64,000 nucleotides of DNA, taken from NCBI RefSeq assembly GCF_014648055.1, contig NZ_BMQJ01000007.1:311046-375045 (forward strand), in the 5' to 3' direction. This document shows, piece by piece, positions 38,765-47,029 of the stretch. This DNA comes from Streptosporangium pseudovulgare (lineage in GTDB: Bacteria > Actinomycetota > Actinomycetes > Streptosporangiales > Streptosporangiaceae). A program made the translations under genes and the position numbers. Each line of letters begins with the position of its first letter. The stretch's first letter is position 1. The notes under the pieces were generated by a model, which did no database searches, was not told the origin of the DNA, and was given only the letters and a program-made list of their open reading frames with translations.

Positions 38765-39394
38765 TTGCGACGGACGTAACTGTAGCAGCAGCCACGGGGC
38801 CAACGCACATCAACCGGGCAGGGGCGGGCGGTACGGCCCGCCGTACGGATTACCCCGCGAAAGAAGCCGGGACTCGTCGCACGGAGCCGGGCCTTCGATG
38901 GACGAGGCCGGACGGCTCCCCGGCCGCCCGGCCCCTGACGAACGGTCTCGTGAAGAAGCCGGGGCCCGGCGGTCGTCCGACCGTCGGGCCCCGGCAGGGC
39001 GGAGGCCGGACAGCCCCCCAACCGTCCGGCCTCCTGTCGGCCGGGCGGGCAGTCCCCCAACTACCCGAACCCAGCCTCCTCGCGGGCCCTTCCTTCGTCT
39101 CCCCCAAGACTCGGGCGGCTCCGCTCGGGGACGCGATCCCCCTCGCGTCCTTATCCGGTGAAAAGTCTCTGCAACGCTCCCCCCGGGCTTCGCAGAACCC
39201 CTTGACCTGCTACAACAGTACAGAACCGAACGTAAGAAGCACGTCATACGCGAGTTGTTTTTGGACCTACATCCACACTTGACCCGGTATAGCCGAACGG
39301 GTCCGCCCACCCCCCGCGGAGGACCCGGTCACCCGCCGGAAAGCCCCCGCGGACCCGGGGATCCCGGGTGCGGAGACGGCGCGAGGAGCGCCCG
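38765..39394. other. 630-bp non-coding region
   Basis: No supported gene. It contains the tRNA promoter region (TACAGT -10-like near 38778), a GC hairpin around 38964-39000 (GCCGGGGCCCG pairing with CGGGCCCCGGC), a second 11-bp hairpin GGAGGCCGGAC/GTCCGGCCTCC near 39001-39035, then a drop in GC at 39140-39290 with the sequence TTGACCTGCTACAAC. The AT-richer part could be a relic or hold an unannotated RNA; I cannot support either. ORFs crossing it carry no protein signature. Confidence 0.55.
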
Positions 39395-39793
39395 TCAGGC
39401 GGGCAGTTCGAGGACGACCTCGCTCTTCTCCCGCAGTGCCCGGCTCACCGTGCAGTATTTGTCCTCGACGCGCCGGGCCACCGCGCGGAAGACCTCGTCG
39501 GCCTTCTCGTCGCCCTCGGGCAGCTCCACGTCGTAGGTGATGGTGATCGGTCCGAGCAGCGTCGGCTCGACCTTCTCCGCCTGGACGGTCATGGCCAGCC
39601 GGACCAGGCGGTGTCCACGCTGGGCGGTGAGCGGCTCCACGGTGACGATGTTGCAGCCGCCGAGGGCCGCGAGCAGCAGCTCGACCGGGGTGAAGACCCC
39701 CTGCTCGTCGGCGCCGCCCATGGCGACCTCCGCCCCGCGATCGTTGCGGGCCACGAACCCGTCGTCGGTCCGCTCCACCCTCACCTGCGCCAT
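39395..39793 (-). CDS. OsmC-family peroxiredoxin-like protein
   Basis: A 132-residue OsmC/Ohr-fold protein. The two redox cysteines are in LLAALGGCNIVTV and DKYCTVSRALREK, matching OsmC rather than Ohr spacing. It would reduce organic hydroperoxides with a thiol donor in the cytoplasm. ATG 39793 is preceded by GGGGAGGTGCGCC. Followed by a hairpin-rich region and probably single-gene. Confidence 0.92.
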   Translation of the reverse strand: MAQVRVERTDDGFVARNDRGAEVAMGGADEQGVFTPVELLLAALGGCNIVTVEPLTAQRGHRLVRLAMTVQAEKVEPTLLGPITITYDVELPEGDEKADEVFRAVARRVEDKYCTVSRALREKSEVVLELPA

Positions 39794-39936
39794 GGCGCAC
39801 CTCCCCGGCTACGCCGCTCACCCTATCGAACCGGGCCGGGCCCCGGGCCCCGGACCGGGACCCGGGGCCCGAACTCCGGGCCCGGACCCTGTTCCGCGGA
39901 CCGTCCCGCCTGCCGCGGGGACCCGCAGAACGGAAC

Positions 39937-40212
39937 CTATGCCTCAGGGTGCCTGGCCAGGTACTCGATGTAGAACGGGCGCAGCGCCTCCCCCAGCTCG
40001 CCCTCGCCGGCGGCCACCGCGTCGCTGAGCAGGGCCGAGACCCGGCTGAGCTCGTTGGCCGTCTCCTCCTCGTTGCCCGTGGACGCCTCCGCCGCGGGGA
40101 TCATCTTGAGCAGCTCCCACAGGAACGCGAGGTCCCCGTGGTGAACCGCGTAGCGGACTGCGCGGTCGTGCAGTTCCTGGGCCGGCAGCGCCTCCAACTC
40201 GTCCGTTTCCAA
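39937..40212 (-). CDS. Conserved hypothetical protein
   Basis: A 91-residue, mostly helical acidic protein (LEALPAQELHDRAVRYAVHHGDLAFLWELLKMIPAAEA) without a known domain; similar short proteins occur in actinobacteria. The start is taken as TTG 40212 because GGAGG sits 8 nt upstream; the upstream GTG 40221 overlaps that same ribosome site. It follows the MDR oxidoreductase by 45 bp and may be cotranscribed. No function can be given. Confidence 0.7.
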   Translation of the reverse strand: METDELEALPAQELHDRAVRYAVHHGDLAFLWELLKMIPAAEASTGNEEETANELSRVSALLSDAVAAGEGELGEALRPFYIEYLARHPEA

Positions 40213-40257
40213 CCGTCCCACCTCCTCACCGCGCCTTCTGCCCCCCGATCACGCTGA

Positions 40258-41316
40258 TCATGCGTGGTCGGCCGCCAACCGGACGATCATCTTGCCGACG
40301 TTGGCGCCGCCCAGCATGTCGATGAAGGCGCGGGGCGCGTTCTCCAGGCCGTCGACGACCGTCTCCTGGAAGGTGATCCGGCCCTCGGCGAGCCACGGCC
40401 CCATCTCGGCGAGCATGTCGCCCATGCGGCCGGCGTGGTCGCCGACGATGAACCCGCGCAGGGTGAGCCGCCTGCCCACGGCGAGGAAGAGGTTGCGCGG
40501 TCCCGGCGGCGGCTCGGGGGCGTTGTAGGCGGAGATCGCCCCGCACATCGCGACCCTGCCGTACGTCCGGAGCGCGCCGATGGCGGCCTCCAGGTGGTCG
40601 CCGCCGACGTTGTCGAAGTAGACGTCGATGCCGTCGGGGGCCGCCCGCGCCAGCAGGTCGTGGACCCGGCCCTTCTTGTAGTTGAAGGCGTCGTCGAACC
40701 CGAGCTCCTCGATCAGGTAGGCGACCTTCTCGTCCGAGCCCGCGCTGCCCACCACCCGGGAGGCGCCCTTGAGACGGGCGATCTGCCCGACCAGGCTGCC
40801 CACGGCCCCCGCCGCGCCGGAGACGAACACCGCGTCGCCCTCCTTGAAGGAGGCGACGTCGAGGAGGCCGACGTAGGCGGTGAGGCCCGGCATGCCGAGC
40901 ACGCCGAGGTAGGCCGACAGCGGTATCCCCCGCAGCCGGTCGATCCGGCGGCCCTGCCCGGCGTCGAGGACGGCGTGCTCGCGCCAGCCGTACCCGTGCA
41001 GGACGAGGTCGCCGGGCGCCAGGGCGGTGGCCCGTGAGTCCACGACCTCGCCGACCGCGCCGCCCTCCAGGGCCTTGCCGAGCTCGAACGGCGGGACGTA
41101 GGACTCGCCCTCGTTCATCCGGCCCCGCATGTAAGGGTCGACGCTCATGAAGAGGTTGCGGACGAGGATCTGGCCGTCGCGGACGTCGGGCGGCCCGGCG
41201 TCGGCCATCTCGAAGTCGTCCTCGGTCGGCCACCCCGAGGGCCGCGAGGCGAGCCGGATCTCACGGAACATCGTGCCGCCCGCGAACCGCGGGCCGTCGG
41301 ACGTCTGGTCTGCCAT
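40258..41316 (-). CDS. MDR-family NADP-dependent oxidoreductase
   Basis: A 352-residue zinc-independent medium-chain reductase of the leukotriene B4 dehydrogenase/alkenal reductase type: SVDPYMRGRMNEGESYVPPFELG, the NADPH motif VSGAAGAVGSLVGQIA, and VVGSAGSDEKVAYL. Expected to reduce the C=C bond of enones. ATG 41316 (MADQTSDGP) gives a slightly long N-terminus before the core at FREIRLASRP; a longer upstream ORF is an artefact. Confidence 0.93.
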   Translation of the reverse strand: MADQTSDGPRFAGGTMFREIRLASRPSGWPTEDDFEMADAGPPDVRDGQILVRNLFMSVDPYMRGRMNEGESYVPPFELGKALEGGAVGEVVDSRATALAPGDLVLHGYGWREHAVLDAGQGRRIDRLRGIPLSAYLGVLGMPGLTAYVGLLDVASFKEGDAVFVSGAAGAVGSLVGQIARLKGASRVVGSAGSDEKVAYLIEELGFDDAFNYKKGRVHDLLARAAPDGIDVYFDNVGGDHLEAAIGALRTYGRVAMCGAISAYNAPEPPPGPRNLFLAVGRRLTLRGFIVGDHAGRMGDMLAEMGPWLAEGRITFQETVVDGLENAPRAFIDMLGGANVGKMIVRLAADHA

Positions 41317-41679
41317 GGTGAAGCCCCCTCGGCCTTCGTGCTCCTTCGCCGGAGGCGTTCTGCGTCCGGTGCACGGGACCATCCCCACATCCGGGCGGAT
41401 CTCCCATCCCTGTGACCGAACGCACCGCCCCCGGCCTGCGGCGACGCCCGTACGGCGCGGCCCGCGGGGCGCCGCCCCCTCCGGGGGACGCTCCGCCCGG
41501 GAGGCCGCGGCCTCCGTACGGCACCGCCGTCGCGGCCGGGCGCCGCCGGGGCCCCGCGGGGGACCTCGTCGTGGTGACGAGGTCGTGACCGCCGTCGCGG
41601 GCACGGAGTGGCTAGGGTCCGGGTAGGCCCGCGCGGCGGGCCTACCGTCCGTCCGACTTTCCTGCGAGGATGCCCAGGC
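41317..41679. other. Intergenic region without gene
   Basis: GC-rich divergent region between the MDR and membrane protein genes. A 9-bp hairpin (GTAGGCCCG at 41623-41631 with 41637-41645) lies in the leader of the plus-strand gene. No convincing ORF. Confidence 0.6.
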
Positions 41680-42048
41680 GTGAGAATCATCATCAAGATC
41701 GTGGCCGTGGCGGCCGCCCTGTGGGTGGCCACCCAGCTTGTGCACGGCATCACGGTGTCCGCGTCCACCACCGCCGGGGAGGTCGGCACGCTGCTCGCGG
41801 TCGCCCTGGTCTTCGGCGTCATCAACACGGTCCTCAAGCCGATCATCAAGACCGTCGGCTGCGCCTTCTATGTGCTCACGCTCGGGCTGTTCGCCCTGGT
41901 GGTGAACGCCGGTCTGCTGCTGCTCACGAGCTGGATCGCCAAGCAGTTCCACCTGGCCTTCCACGTGAGCGGGTTCTGGGCGGCGTTCTGGGGCGCGATC
42001 ATCATCGGCCTGGTGAGCTGGCTGCTGGACCTGGTGTTCGGCGACTGA
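41680..42048 (+). CDS. Phage-holin-family (PF04020-type) membrane protein
   Basis: A 122-residue protein with four hydrophobic segments (IIIKIVAVAAALWVATQLV, VGTLLAVALVFGVINTVL, FYVLTLGLFALVVNAGLLLL and FWGAIIIGLVSWLLDLVF) and the conserved NTVLKPIIK motif. Databases call this family phage holin-like, but it is a chromosomal membrane protein of unknown role and there are no phage genes here. GTG 41680; GAGGA upstream. Confidence 0.87.
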   Translation: MRIIIKIVAVAAALWVATQLVHGITVSASTTAGEVGTLLAVALVFGVINTVLKPIIKTVGCAFYVLTLGLFALVVNAGLLLLTSWIAKQFHLAFHVSGFWAAFWGAIIIGLVSWLLDLVFGD

Positions 42049-42072
42049 ACGACCCGCGCCGCCGGGCGGGGC

Positions 42073-43062
42073 TCAGCCTACCGAGCCCCGCTCGCGGAGC
42101 TGCGGGGACTGGACGATGCGCCGGTGGCGGGTCTCGCCGTCCGCCGCGTCCACGACCGTGCCGACGGCCGCCCGGACGATGCGGTCGATGTCCCAGTCGA
42201 CGGTGGTCAGCGGCGGGGTGAGCAGCCCGGACATCGGGTGGTCGTCGTAGCCCATCACCGAGACGTCGAGCGGGATGCGCAGGCCGCCCGCGGCGGAGGC
42301 GGCGTAGACGCCGTAGGCGATCGAGTCGGAGAAGCAGAAGAACGCCCGGTGCCCGGCGGCGAGCGCGCCCCGGGCGACGCCGGTGGCGGCGGCCGGCGAC
42401 TGGGGCGCGGTGATCACCTCGATGTCCAGCGCCAGCCGTTCGGCCTCGGCCAGGACGTGCACGTCGGCGGGGCGGTCGGGGGTGCTGGCCCGGGTGGGGG
42501 TGAGGACCGCCAGCCGCCGGTGTCCCCGGTCGCGCAGGTGCTCCAGCGCCAGGGTGACCCCCGCGCGGTTGTCGAAGACGACCTCCCCCGCCGTACGGGC
42601 TCCGGCCAGCGCGTCGCCGATCGACACCACCGGCAGGCTCTCGCACAGCTCGGACCAGAACGGCGCGGCCGGGTCGACCGGCTGCACGATCAGGGCGTCC
42701 ACCCGCTGGTCCCGGAGCTGCCGGGCCAGCGTGCGCTCCCGCGCCGGGTCTCCCACGGCGTCGAGGATCAGCGCGTAGCGGTCGTTGTCCTTCAGTGCCC
42801 GGCCGATGCCGACGGCCAGGGCCTGCTGCCAGAGGTCCTCCAGGGATCCGCAGAGCAGGCCGATCATCCCGGTCCGGCCGCTGGCCAGGGCGCGGGCGAT
42901 GGGATCGGCCTCGTAGCCGAGCTCGGCGGCGGCCCGCCGTACCCGCTCGATGGTCTCTCCGGACACCTGCATCCCGCGCAGCGCGTACGAGACCGAGGCC
43001 GGGGACAGTCCGGTGGCCTTCGCCACCTCACGTATCGTCGCTCGTTTCCGTGGCTGGGGCAC
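42073..43062 (-). CDS. LacI-family transcriptional regulator
   Basis: A 329-residue LacI/GalR regulator: HTH TIREVAKATGLSPASVSYALRG (residues ~9-30), hinge around EADPIARALASGRT, and a periplasmic-binding-protein-type sensor domain with MIGLLCGSLEDLWQQALAVGI and SVMGYDDHPMSGLLTPPLTTVD. GTG 43062. Divergent from an amidohydrolase-cysteine dioxygenase operon (255 bp apart) and convergent with the membrane protein gene. Its ligand and targets are not known; the divergent operon is the first candidate. Confidence 0.93.
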   Translation of the reverse strand: MPQPRKRATIREVAKATGLSPASVSYALRGMQVSGETIERVRRAAAELGYEADPIARALASGRTGMIGLLCGSLEDLWQQALAVGIGRALKDNDRYALILDAVGDPARERTLARQLRDQRVDALIVQPVDPAAPFWSELCESLPVVSIGDALAGARTAGEVVFDNRAGVTLALEHLRDRGHRRLAVLTPTRASTPDRPADVHVLAEAERLALDIEVITAPQSPAAATGVARGALAAGHRAFFCFSDSIAYGVYAASAAGGLRIPLDVSVMGYDDHPMSGLLTPPLTTVDWDIDRIVRAAVGTVVDAADGETRHRRIVQSPQLRERGSVG

Positions 43063-43276
43063 CAGCCCAGGGTATGTCGCGGTCCGCCGCGGCAGGCGTC
43101 TCCCGCGCGGTATTCCGGCGTTTCACCGCGTCGCCGGGACCGGCCGGGCCCGATGAGGCCGTGCCGGAGCAGCCGACCTCAGCGGGTCGGCGGGAGCGGC
43201 CCGGCCGGGCCGCTCCAGTCGGGCGATCCGGCGGCCCGACACGCCATCGCAGGGGCGAGGATGCGGCCCGGCCAAT

Positions 43277-43293
43277 TACCTGTATTCTAGGTA
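43277..43293. promoter_or_regulatory. Inverted repeat upstream of amidohydrolase gene
   Basis: TACCT-N7-AGGTA (43277-43293), 25 bp before the amidohydrolase start in an AT-rich stretch. Position suits an operator at or near the transcription start; the regulator is unknown. Confidence 0.5.
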
Positions 43294-43317
43294 GGAAATA
43301 ACAGAAGGGAGGGCCTG

Positions 43318-44295
43318 ATGGCCGTCGACGTGCACCAGCACCTCTGGACGCCCGCGTTCACCGACGCGCTCCGGCGCCGTACGGCCGCGCCGCGCCTCGA
43401 CGGCTGGACCCTCCACCTGGACGGCGAGCCCCCCTACGAGGTGAATCCCGCCGACCACGACCCGGCCGCGCGCCTGGCCGCCGACCCCGGCCTGGACCTG
43501 GCGCTGGTGTCGCTGTCCAGCCCGCTCGGCGTGGAGTCGCTGCCGCCCGGGGACGCCTGGCCGATCATCGACGCGTACCACGAGGACGCCCTGGCCCTGC
43601 CCGCGCCCTTCGGCGCCTGGGCCGCGACCTGCCTGAGCGACATCGACCCCGGTGCGCTCGCCGGCGCGCTCGACCGGGGACTGGCCGGGCTCCAGCTGCC
43701 CGCCACGGCCGTGGGGTGCGCCGCCGGCCTGGCGCGGGTCGCCCCGCTGCTCGACGTGCTCGCCGAGCGGGACCTGCCGCTCTTCGTGCACCCGGGCCCG
43801 GCCGCACCCGCCGTACCCGCTACCGGGCCCGGAGCGCCCGCCGGGCTCGCGGCCGGCGCGGAGGCCCCCACCCGCCCGCCGGCCGGCTCCGGGGCGCCCG
43901 CCGTACCCGGGTGGTGGCCGGCCGTCGTGCCGTACGTGCAACAGATGCACGCCGCCTGGTTCGCCTTCGCCGCCTTCGGCCGCCCCCGCCACCCCGGCCT
44001 GCGCGTCTGCTTCGCGCTGCTGGCGGGCCTGGCGCCGCTCCACTCCGAGCGGCTGGCCCGCCGGGGCGGCGGCGGCCGGGGAGAGGTGGACCGCGACGTG
44101 TTCCTTGAGACCTCCTCCTACGGCCCGCGCGCCATCGACGCGATCGTGCGTGAGCTCGGCATCGACGTGGTGGTCAACGGCTCCGACCGTCCCTACGCCG
44201 AGGCCCCGGACCCCGCGCTCGGCGACGCCGCCCGGCACGCCGTCACGGTGGTCAATCCCAACCGCCTGCTGAACCGGAAGGAGCCCGGAAGATGA
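43318..44295 (+). CDS. Amidohydrolase family protein linked to cysteine dioxygenase
   Basis: A 325-residue amidohydrolase-2-type TIM-barrel protein. The N-terminus VDVHQHLW carries the HxH metal site; other features are DLPLFVHPGP, VFLETSSYGPRAID and the terminal catalytic Asp in VVNGSDRPYAEA. A ~40-residue Ala/Pro/Gly-rich insertion (about residues 160-197) interrupts the barrel. ATG 43318 has GGGAGG upstream. The stop overlaps the cysteine dioxygenase start by four bases (ATGA), so the products probably act on one pathway, perhaps a sulfur-containing compound. Confidence 0.85.
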   Translation: MAVDVHQHLWTPAFTDALRRRTAAPRLDGWTLHLDGEPPYEVNPADHDPAARLAADPGLDLALVSLSSPLGVESLPPGDAWPIIDAYHEDALALPAPFGAWAATCLSDIDPGALAGALDRGLAGLQLPATAVGCAAGLARVAPLLDVLAERDLPLFVHPGPAAPAVPATGPGAPAGLAAGAEAPTRPPAGSGAPAVPGWWPAVVPYVQQMHAAWFAFAAFGRPRHPGLRVCFALLAGLAPLHSERLARRGGGGRGEVDRDVFLETSSYGPRAIDAIVRELGIDVVVNGSDRPYAEAPDPALGDAARHAVTVVNPNRLLNRKEPGR

Positions 44296-44909
44296 ACCAG
44301 GTGATCACCCCGGCCCGGGAGCGGCACGCGCTCCCCGAGGGGCCGGACACGGGCGGCGCGGGCTACGACAGCCTGCCCGCGCGCCCCCTCGACCGGCGCG
44401 AGCTGCGCGCCCTGGTCGAGGAGCTGGCCGCCGACCCGTCCCGGTGGGAGGGCGACGTGGACTTCCCCGCCGAGGGGGGCCGCCACTACGCCTCGCTGCA
44501 CCGCGACTCGCACGTCGACGTCTGGCTGCTGTGCTGGCGGCCCGGGGACGACACCGGCTGGCACGACCACGACATCTCCTCCGGGGCCGTCCGGGTGGTG
44601 GCCGGGGCGCTGCGGGAGTCCAACCCCAGGATCGGCGGGGAGCACGTGGAGACGCTGGTCACCGCCGGGCAGTCGTTCTCATTCGGCCCCGACCACATCC
44701 ACCGGCTGAGCGGGGCGGCGGAGGGCAGCGTGTCGATCCACGCCTACTCCCCGCCGCTGTGGCGTCTCGGCCAGTACTCGATCGACGAGGGCGGGGTCAT
44801 GCGCCGCGTCTCGGTCAGCTACGCCGACGAGCTGCGGCCCGTGGACCCGGCGGAGGACCTGCCGGAGGACCTACCGGACGCGCCGGTCGGCGAGGCCGCC
44901 CTCGCCTGA
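44292..44909 (+). CDS. Cysteine dioxygenase family protein
   Basis: A 205-residue cupin thiol dioxygenase. Iron ligands are the two His of GWHDHDISSGAVRVV and the His in FGPDHIHRLSG. Type I bacterial cysteine dioxygenases oxidise cysteine to cysteine sulfinate with O2; related members use 3-mercaptopropionate. Start ATG 44292 overlaps the amidohydrolase stop. The C-terminal ~25 residues are acidic and variable. Converges with the qcrB-like gene. Confidence 0.9.
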   Translation: MNQVITPARERHALPEGPDTGGAGYDSLPARPLDRRELRALVEELAADPSRWEGDVDFPAEGGRHYASLHRDSHVDVWLLCWRPGDDTGWHDHDISSGAVRVVAGALRESNPRIGGEHVETLVTAGQSFSFGPDHIHRLSGAAEGSVSIHAYSPPLWRLGQYSIDEGGVMRRVSVSYADELRPVDPAEDLPEDLPDAPVGEAALA

Positions 44910-44935
44910 CGGGGCGCCACCCCGGTCCGGGGGGG

Positions 44936-44961
44936 GGCCGTCCCCGGCCGGCGGGACGGCC
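44936..44961. terminator. Hairpin between convergent genes
   Basis: 9-bp perfect stem (44936-44944 with 44953-44961), 8-nt loop, in the gap between the dioxygenase and cytochrome b genes; no T run. Confidence 0.5.
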
Positions 44962-44989
44962 GCCCGGAGCCCGGCGGGGCCGCCCTCGC

Positions 44990-46687
44990 CTAGTGGGAAC
45001 CGCCGGTTCCGCCGCTTCCGCCCGTTCCGCCTTTCCGGCCGCCCGCGGGGCGGGTGGCCATGACCGCGTGCTCCTCCTCCTCGTGCTCGCGGTACTCCTC
45101 GTGGCTCTCCTCCAGCGGCACCTTCTCGCCGCCGTAGGCCCGGCTCATCCTGGCGCGGAGCCTGCCGAGCCGGCCGCGCAGCTCCTCGGGCGGCACTTCG
45201 CCGTCCCCGTCGCCGTGACCGTTCCCGAGCCCGGGCAGCATCGGGACCGGCACCTTGCCGCGGATCCGGTCCTCGAGGTCCGGGGTCGGCGGGGCGTGCA
45301 CCTCGATGTACTCGCCGTCGGGCAGCCGCCTGATGACGCCGGCCTCCACGCCGTGGGCGAGGACCTGGGCGTCCCTGCGCTGCAGGCCCAGGCAGACCCG
45401 GTAGGTGATGACGTACGCCAGGACCGGCCCCAGGAAGATCAGGACGCGGGCGACATAGATCAGCGCGTTCATCGAGAGATGGAAGTGCGCGGCGATCACG
45501 TCGTTGGCGGCGCTCAGCCACAGGATGCCGTAGAAGGTGACCGCCGCCATGCCGATCGAGGTGCGGTGCGGGTTGTTGCGGGGCCGGTCGGCGACGTTGT
45601 GCTCGCTGCGGTCGCCGGTGACCCACTGCTCCATGAACGGGTAGAGGGCCAGGCCCAGCGTGAGGAGCAGGATCGGGACCAGTGCCGGGATCAGCACGCT
45701 CAGCGTCAGCGTGTAGCCGGCGAAGTCGATCTCCCAACCGGGCATCAGCCGGAGCGCGCCGTCCAGGAACCCCATGTAGAAGTCGGGCTGGGTGCCGGCC
45801 GAGATGTTCGCCGGGTTGTAGGGGCCGAACAGCCAGATCGGGTTGATCTGCGCGAGGCCGCCCAGCAGCGCGACGGTGGCGAAGGTGAACATGAAGTACG
45901 CGCCCGACTTGATCATGAAAGCCGGCCAGAGCGGCGAGCCCACCACGTTCATGTTCGTGCGGCCCTTGCCCGGCATCTGGGTGTGCTTCTGCACCCACAT
46001 CAGGATGAGGTGGCCGGTGATCAGCGCCAGCAGCAGGGCCGGGATGAGCAGGATGTGCAGCGAGTAGAACCGGGCGATGATGTCACTGCCCGGGAACTCC
46101 CCACCGAAGATCAGGAAGGTTATCCAGGTGCCCACGATCGGGATCATCTGGGCGATCCCCGCGGTGATCCGCAGGCCGGCGCCGGACAGCAGGTCGTCCG
46201 GCAGGGAGTAGCCGGTCAGGCCCTCGATGAGGGTGATCAGCAGCAGGGCGACGCCGATCAGCCAGTTCAGCTCGCGTGGCTTGCGGTAGGCGCCGGTGAA
46301 GAACACGCGGAGCATGTGGATCATCAGGCCGCCGATGAACAGCAGGGCGGCCCAGTGGTGGATCTGCCGCATCAGCAGGCCGCCGCGCACGTCGAAGCTG
46401 ATGTCCAGCGTCGAGGAGTACGCCTCGGACATCATGACGCCCTTGAGCGGCACGTAGGAGCCACCGTAGGTGATCTCCTGCATGCTGGGTTTGAAGAAGA
46501 ACGTCAGGAACGTACCGGTCAGCAGCAGGATGACGAACGTGTAGAGGGCGATCTCCCCCAGAAGGAAAGACCAGTGGTCAGGAAAGATCTTCCGTAGGTT
46601 CCGCCGGAGGAAGTTTCCCGCGCCCAGACGATCGTCCAGGAAACTGCTCGTGCTCGCTATGGGCTTCGGAACGGTTCCGCTGCTCAC
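44990..46687 (-). CDS. qcrB: Cytochrome b subunit of ubiquinol-cytochrome c reductase (orphan)
   Basis: A 565-residue actinobacterial QcrB. Haem-ligand histidines appear in MRQIHHWAALLFIGGLMIHMLRVFF and RFYSLHILLIPALLLALITGHL (given in parts here: QIHHWAALLF, LHILLIP, ITGHL). About eight membrane spans, a quinol-site loop (GEFPGSDIIARFYSLH), and a ~130-residue charged C-terminal tail ending in Gly repeats. GTG 46687. Normal actinobacterial order is qcrC-qcrA-qcrB; here qcrC and qcrA are absent on both sides, so this is a second or relocated copy. Confidence 0.92.
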   Translation of the reverse strand: MSSGTVPKPIASTSSFLDDRLGAGNFLRRNLRKIFPDHWSFLLGEIALYTFVILLLTGTFLTFFFKPSMQEITYGGSYVPLKGVMMSEAYSSTLDISFDVRGGLLMRQIHHWAALLFIGGLMIHMLRVFFTGAYRKPRELNWLIGVALLLITLIEGLTGYSLPDDLLSGAGLRITAGIAQMIPIVGTWITFLIFGGEFPGSDIIARFYSLHILLIPALLLALITGHLILMWVQKHTQMPGKGRTNMNVVGSPLWPAFMIKSGAYFMFTFATVALLGGLAQINPIWLFGPYNPANISAGTQPDFYMGFLDGALRLMPGWEIDFAGYTLTLSVLIPALVPILLLTLGLALYPFMEQWVTGDRSEHNVADRPRNNPHRTSIGMAAVTFYGILWLSAANDVIAAHFHLSMNALIYVARVLIFLGPVLAYVITYRVCLGLQRRDAQVLAHGVEAGVIRRLPDGEYIEVHAPPTPDLEDRIRGKVPVPMLPGLGNGHGDGDGEVPPEELRGRLGRLRARMSRAYGGEKVPLEESHEEYREHEEEEHAVMATRPAGGRKGGTGGSGGTGGSH

Positions 46688-47029
46688 GCGTGGCCTCCGT
46701 TCTCAGGGCCCCGGCTCCGGCGCGGTCTGGCGCCCGATGACCGGACCGGGGTGTACGGCGAAGCACGCCGTCGCCGACCAGGTCCTTCCATCATCCACAG
46801 CGGGTTACAAGCGAATGTAAAGACAGAAGCCCACAAATAGGAATGAAAGCCCTGAAACTTATTCACCGGGCGGGCAGCGGTCACCGGCCGGACCATCCGT
46901 ACGGCGGGCGGTGGCACGGCCTTTATCGCCCTTTTAACCTGCGCCGTTATCCTTTCGGGTGACGCGGCGACGATCCGTCGCCCCGATGACAACGTTGTCG
47001 GCGAGGAGTTCCTGGGTGATGATCGGGCC
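46688..47029. other. Divergent regulatory region qcrB/LacI
   Basis: AT-richer stretch 46795-46870 is probably the qcrB promoter region and holds TTACA-N6-TGTAA (46805-46820). The right end holds the LacI operator. No gene supported. Confidence 0.65.
46987..47000. promoter_or_regulatory. LacI-type operator upstream of LacI gene
   Basis: TGACAACGTTGTCG, a 12-bp perfect palindrome with flanks, 30 bp before the LacI GTG. Identical over 13 of 14 positions to the operator at 53676 upstream of the sugar-binding protein gene. Confidence 0.85.

Noticed and set aside
41680-42048. Prophage signal from the holin-family gene
   Set aside because: The family name is historical; no other phage gene, integrase or attachment site is visible nearby.
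43277-43317. Riboswitch upstream of the cysteine dioxygenase operon
   Set aside because: The leader is too short (about 25-40 nt) for a known aptamer; only a simple inverted repeat is present.
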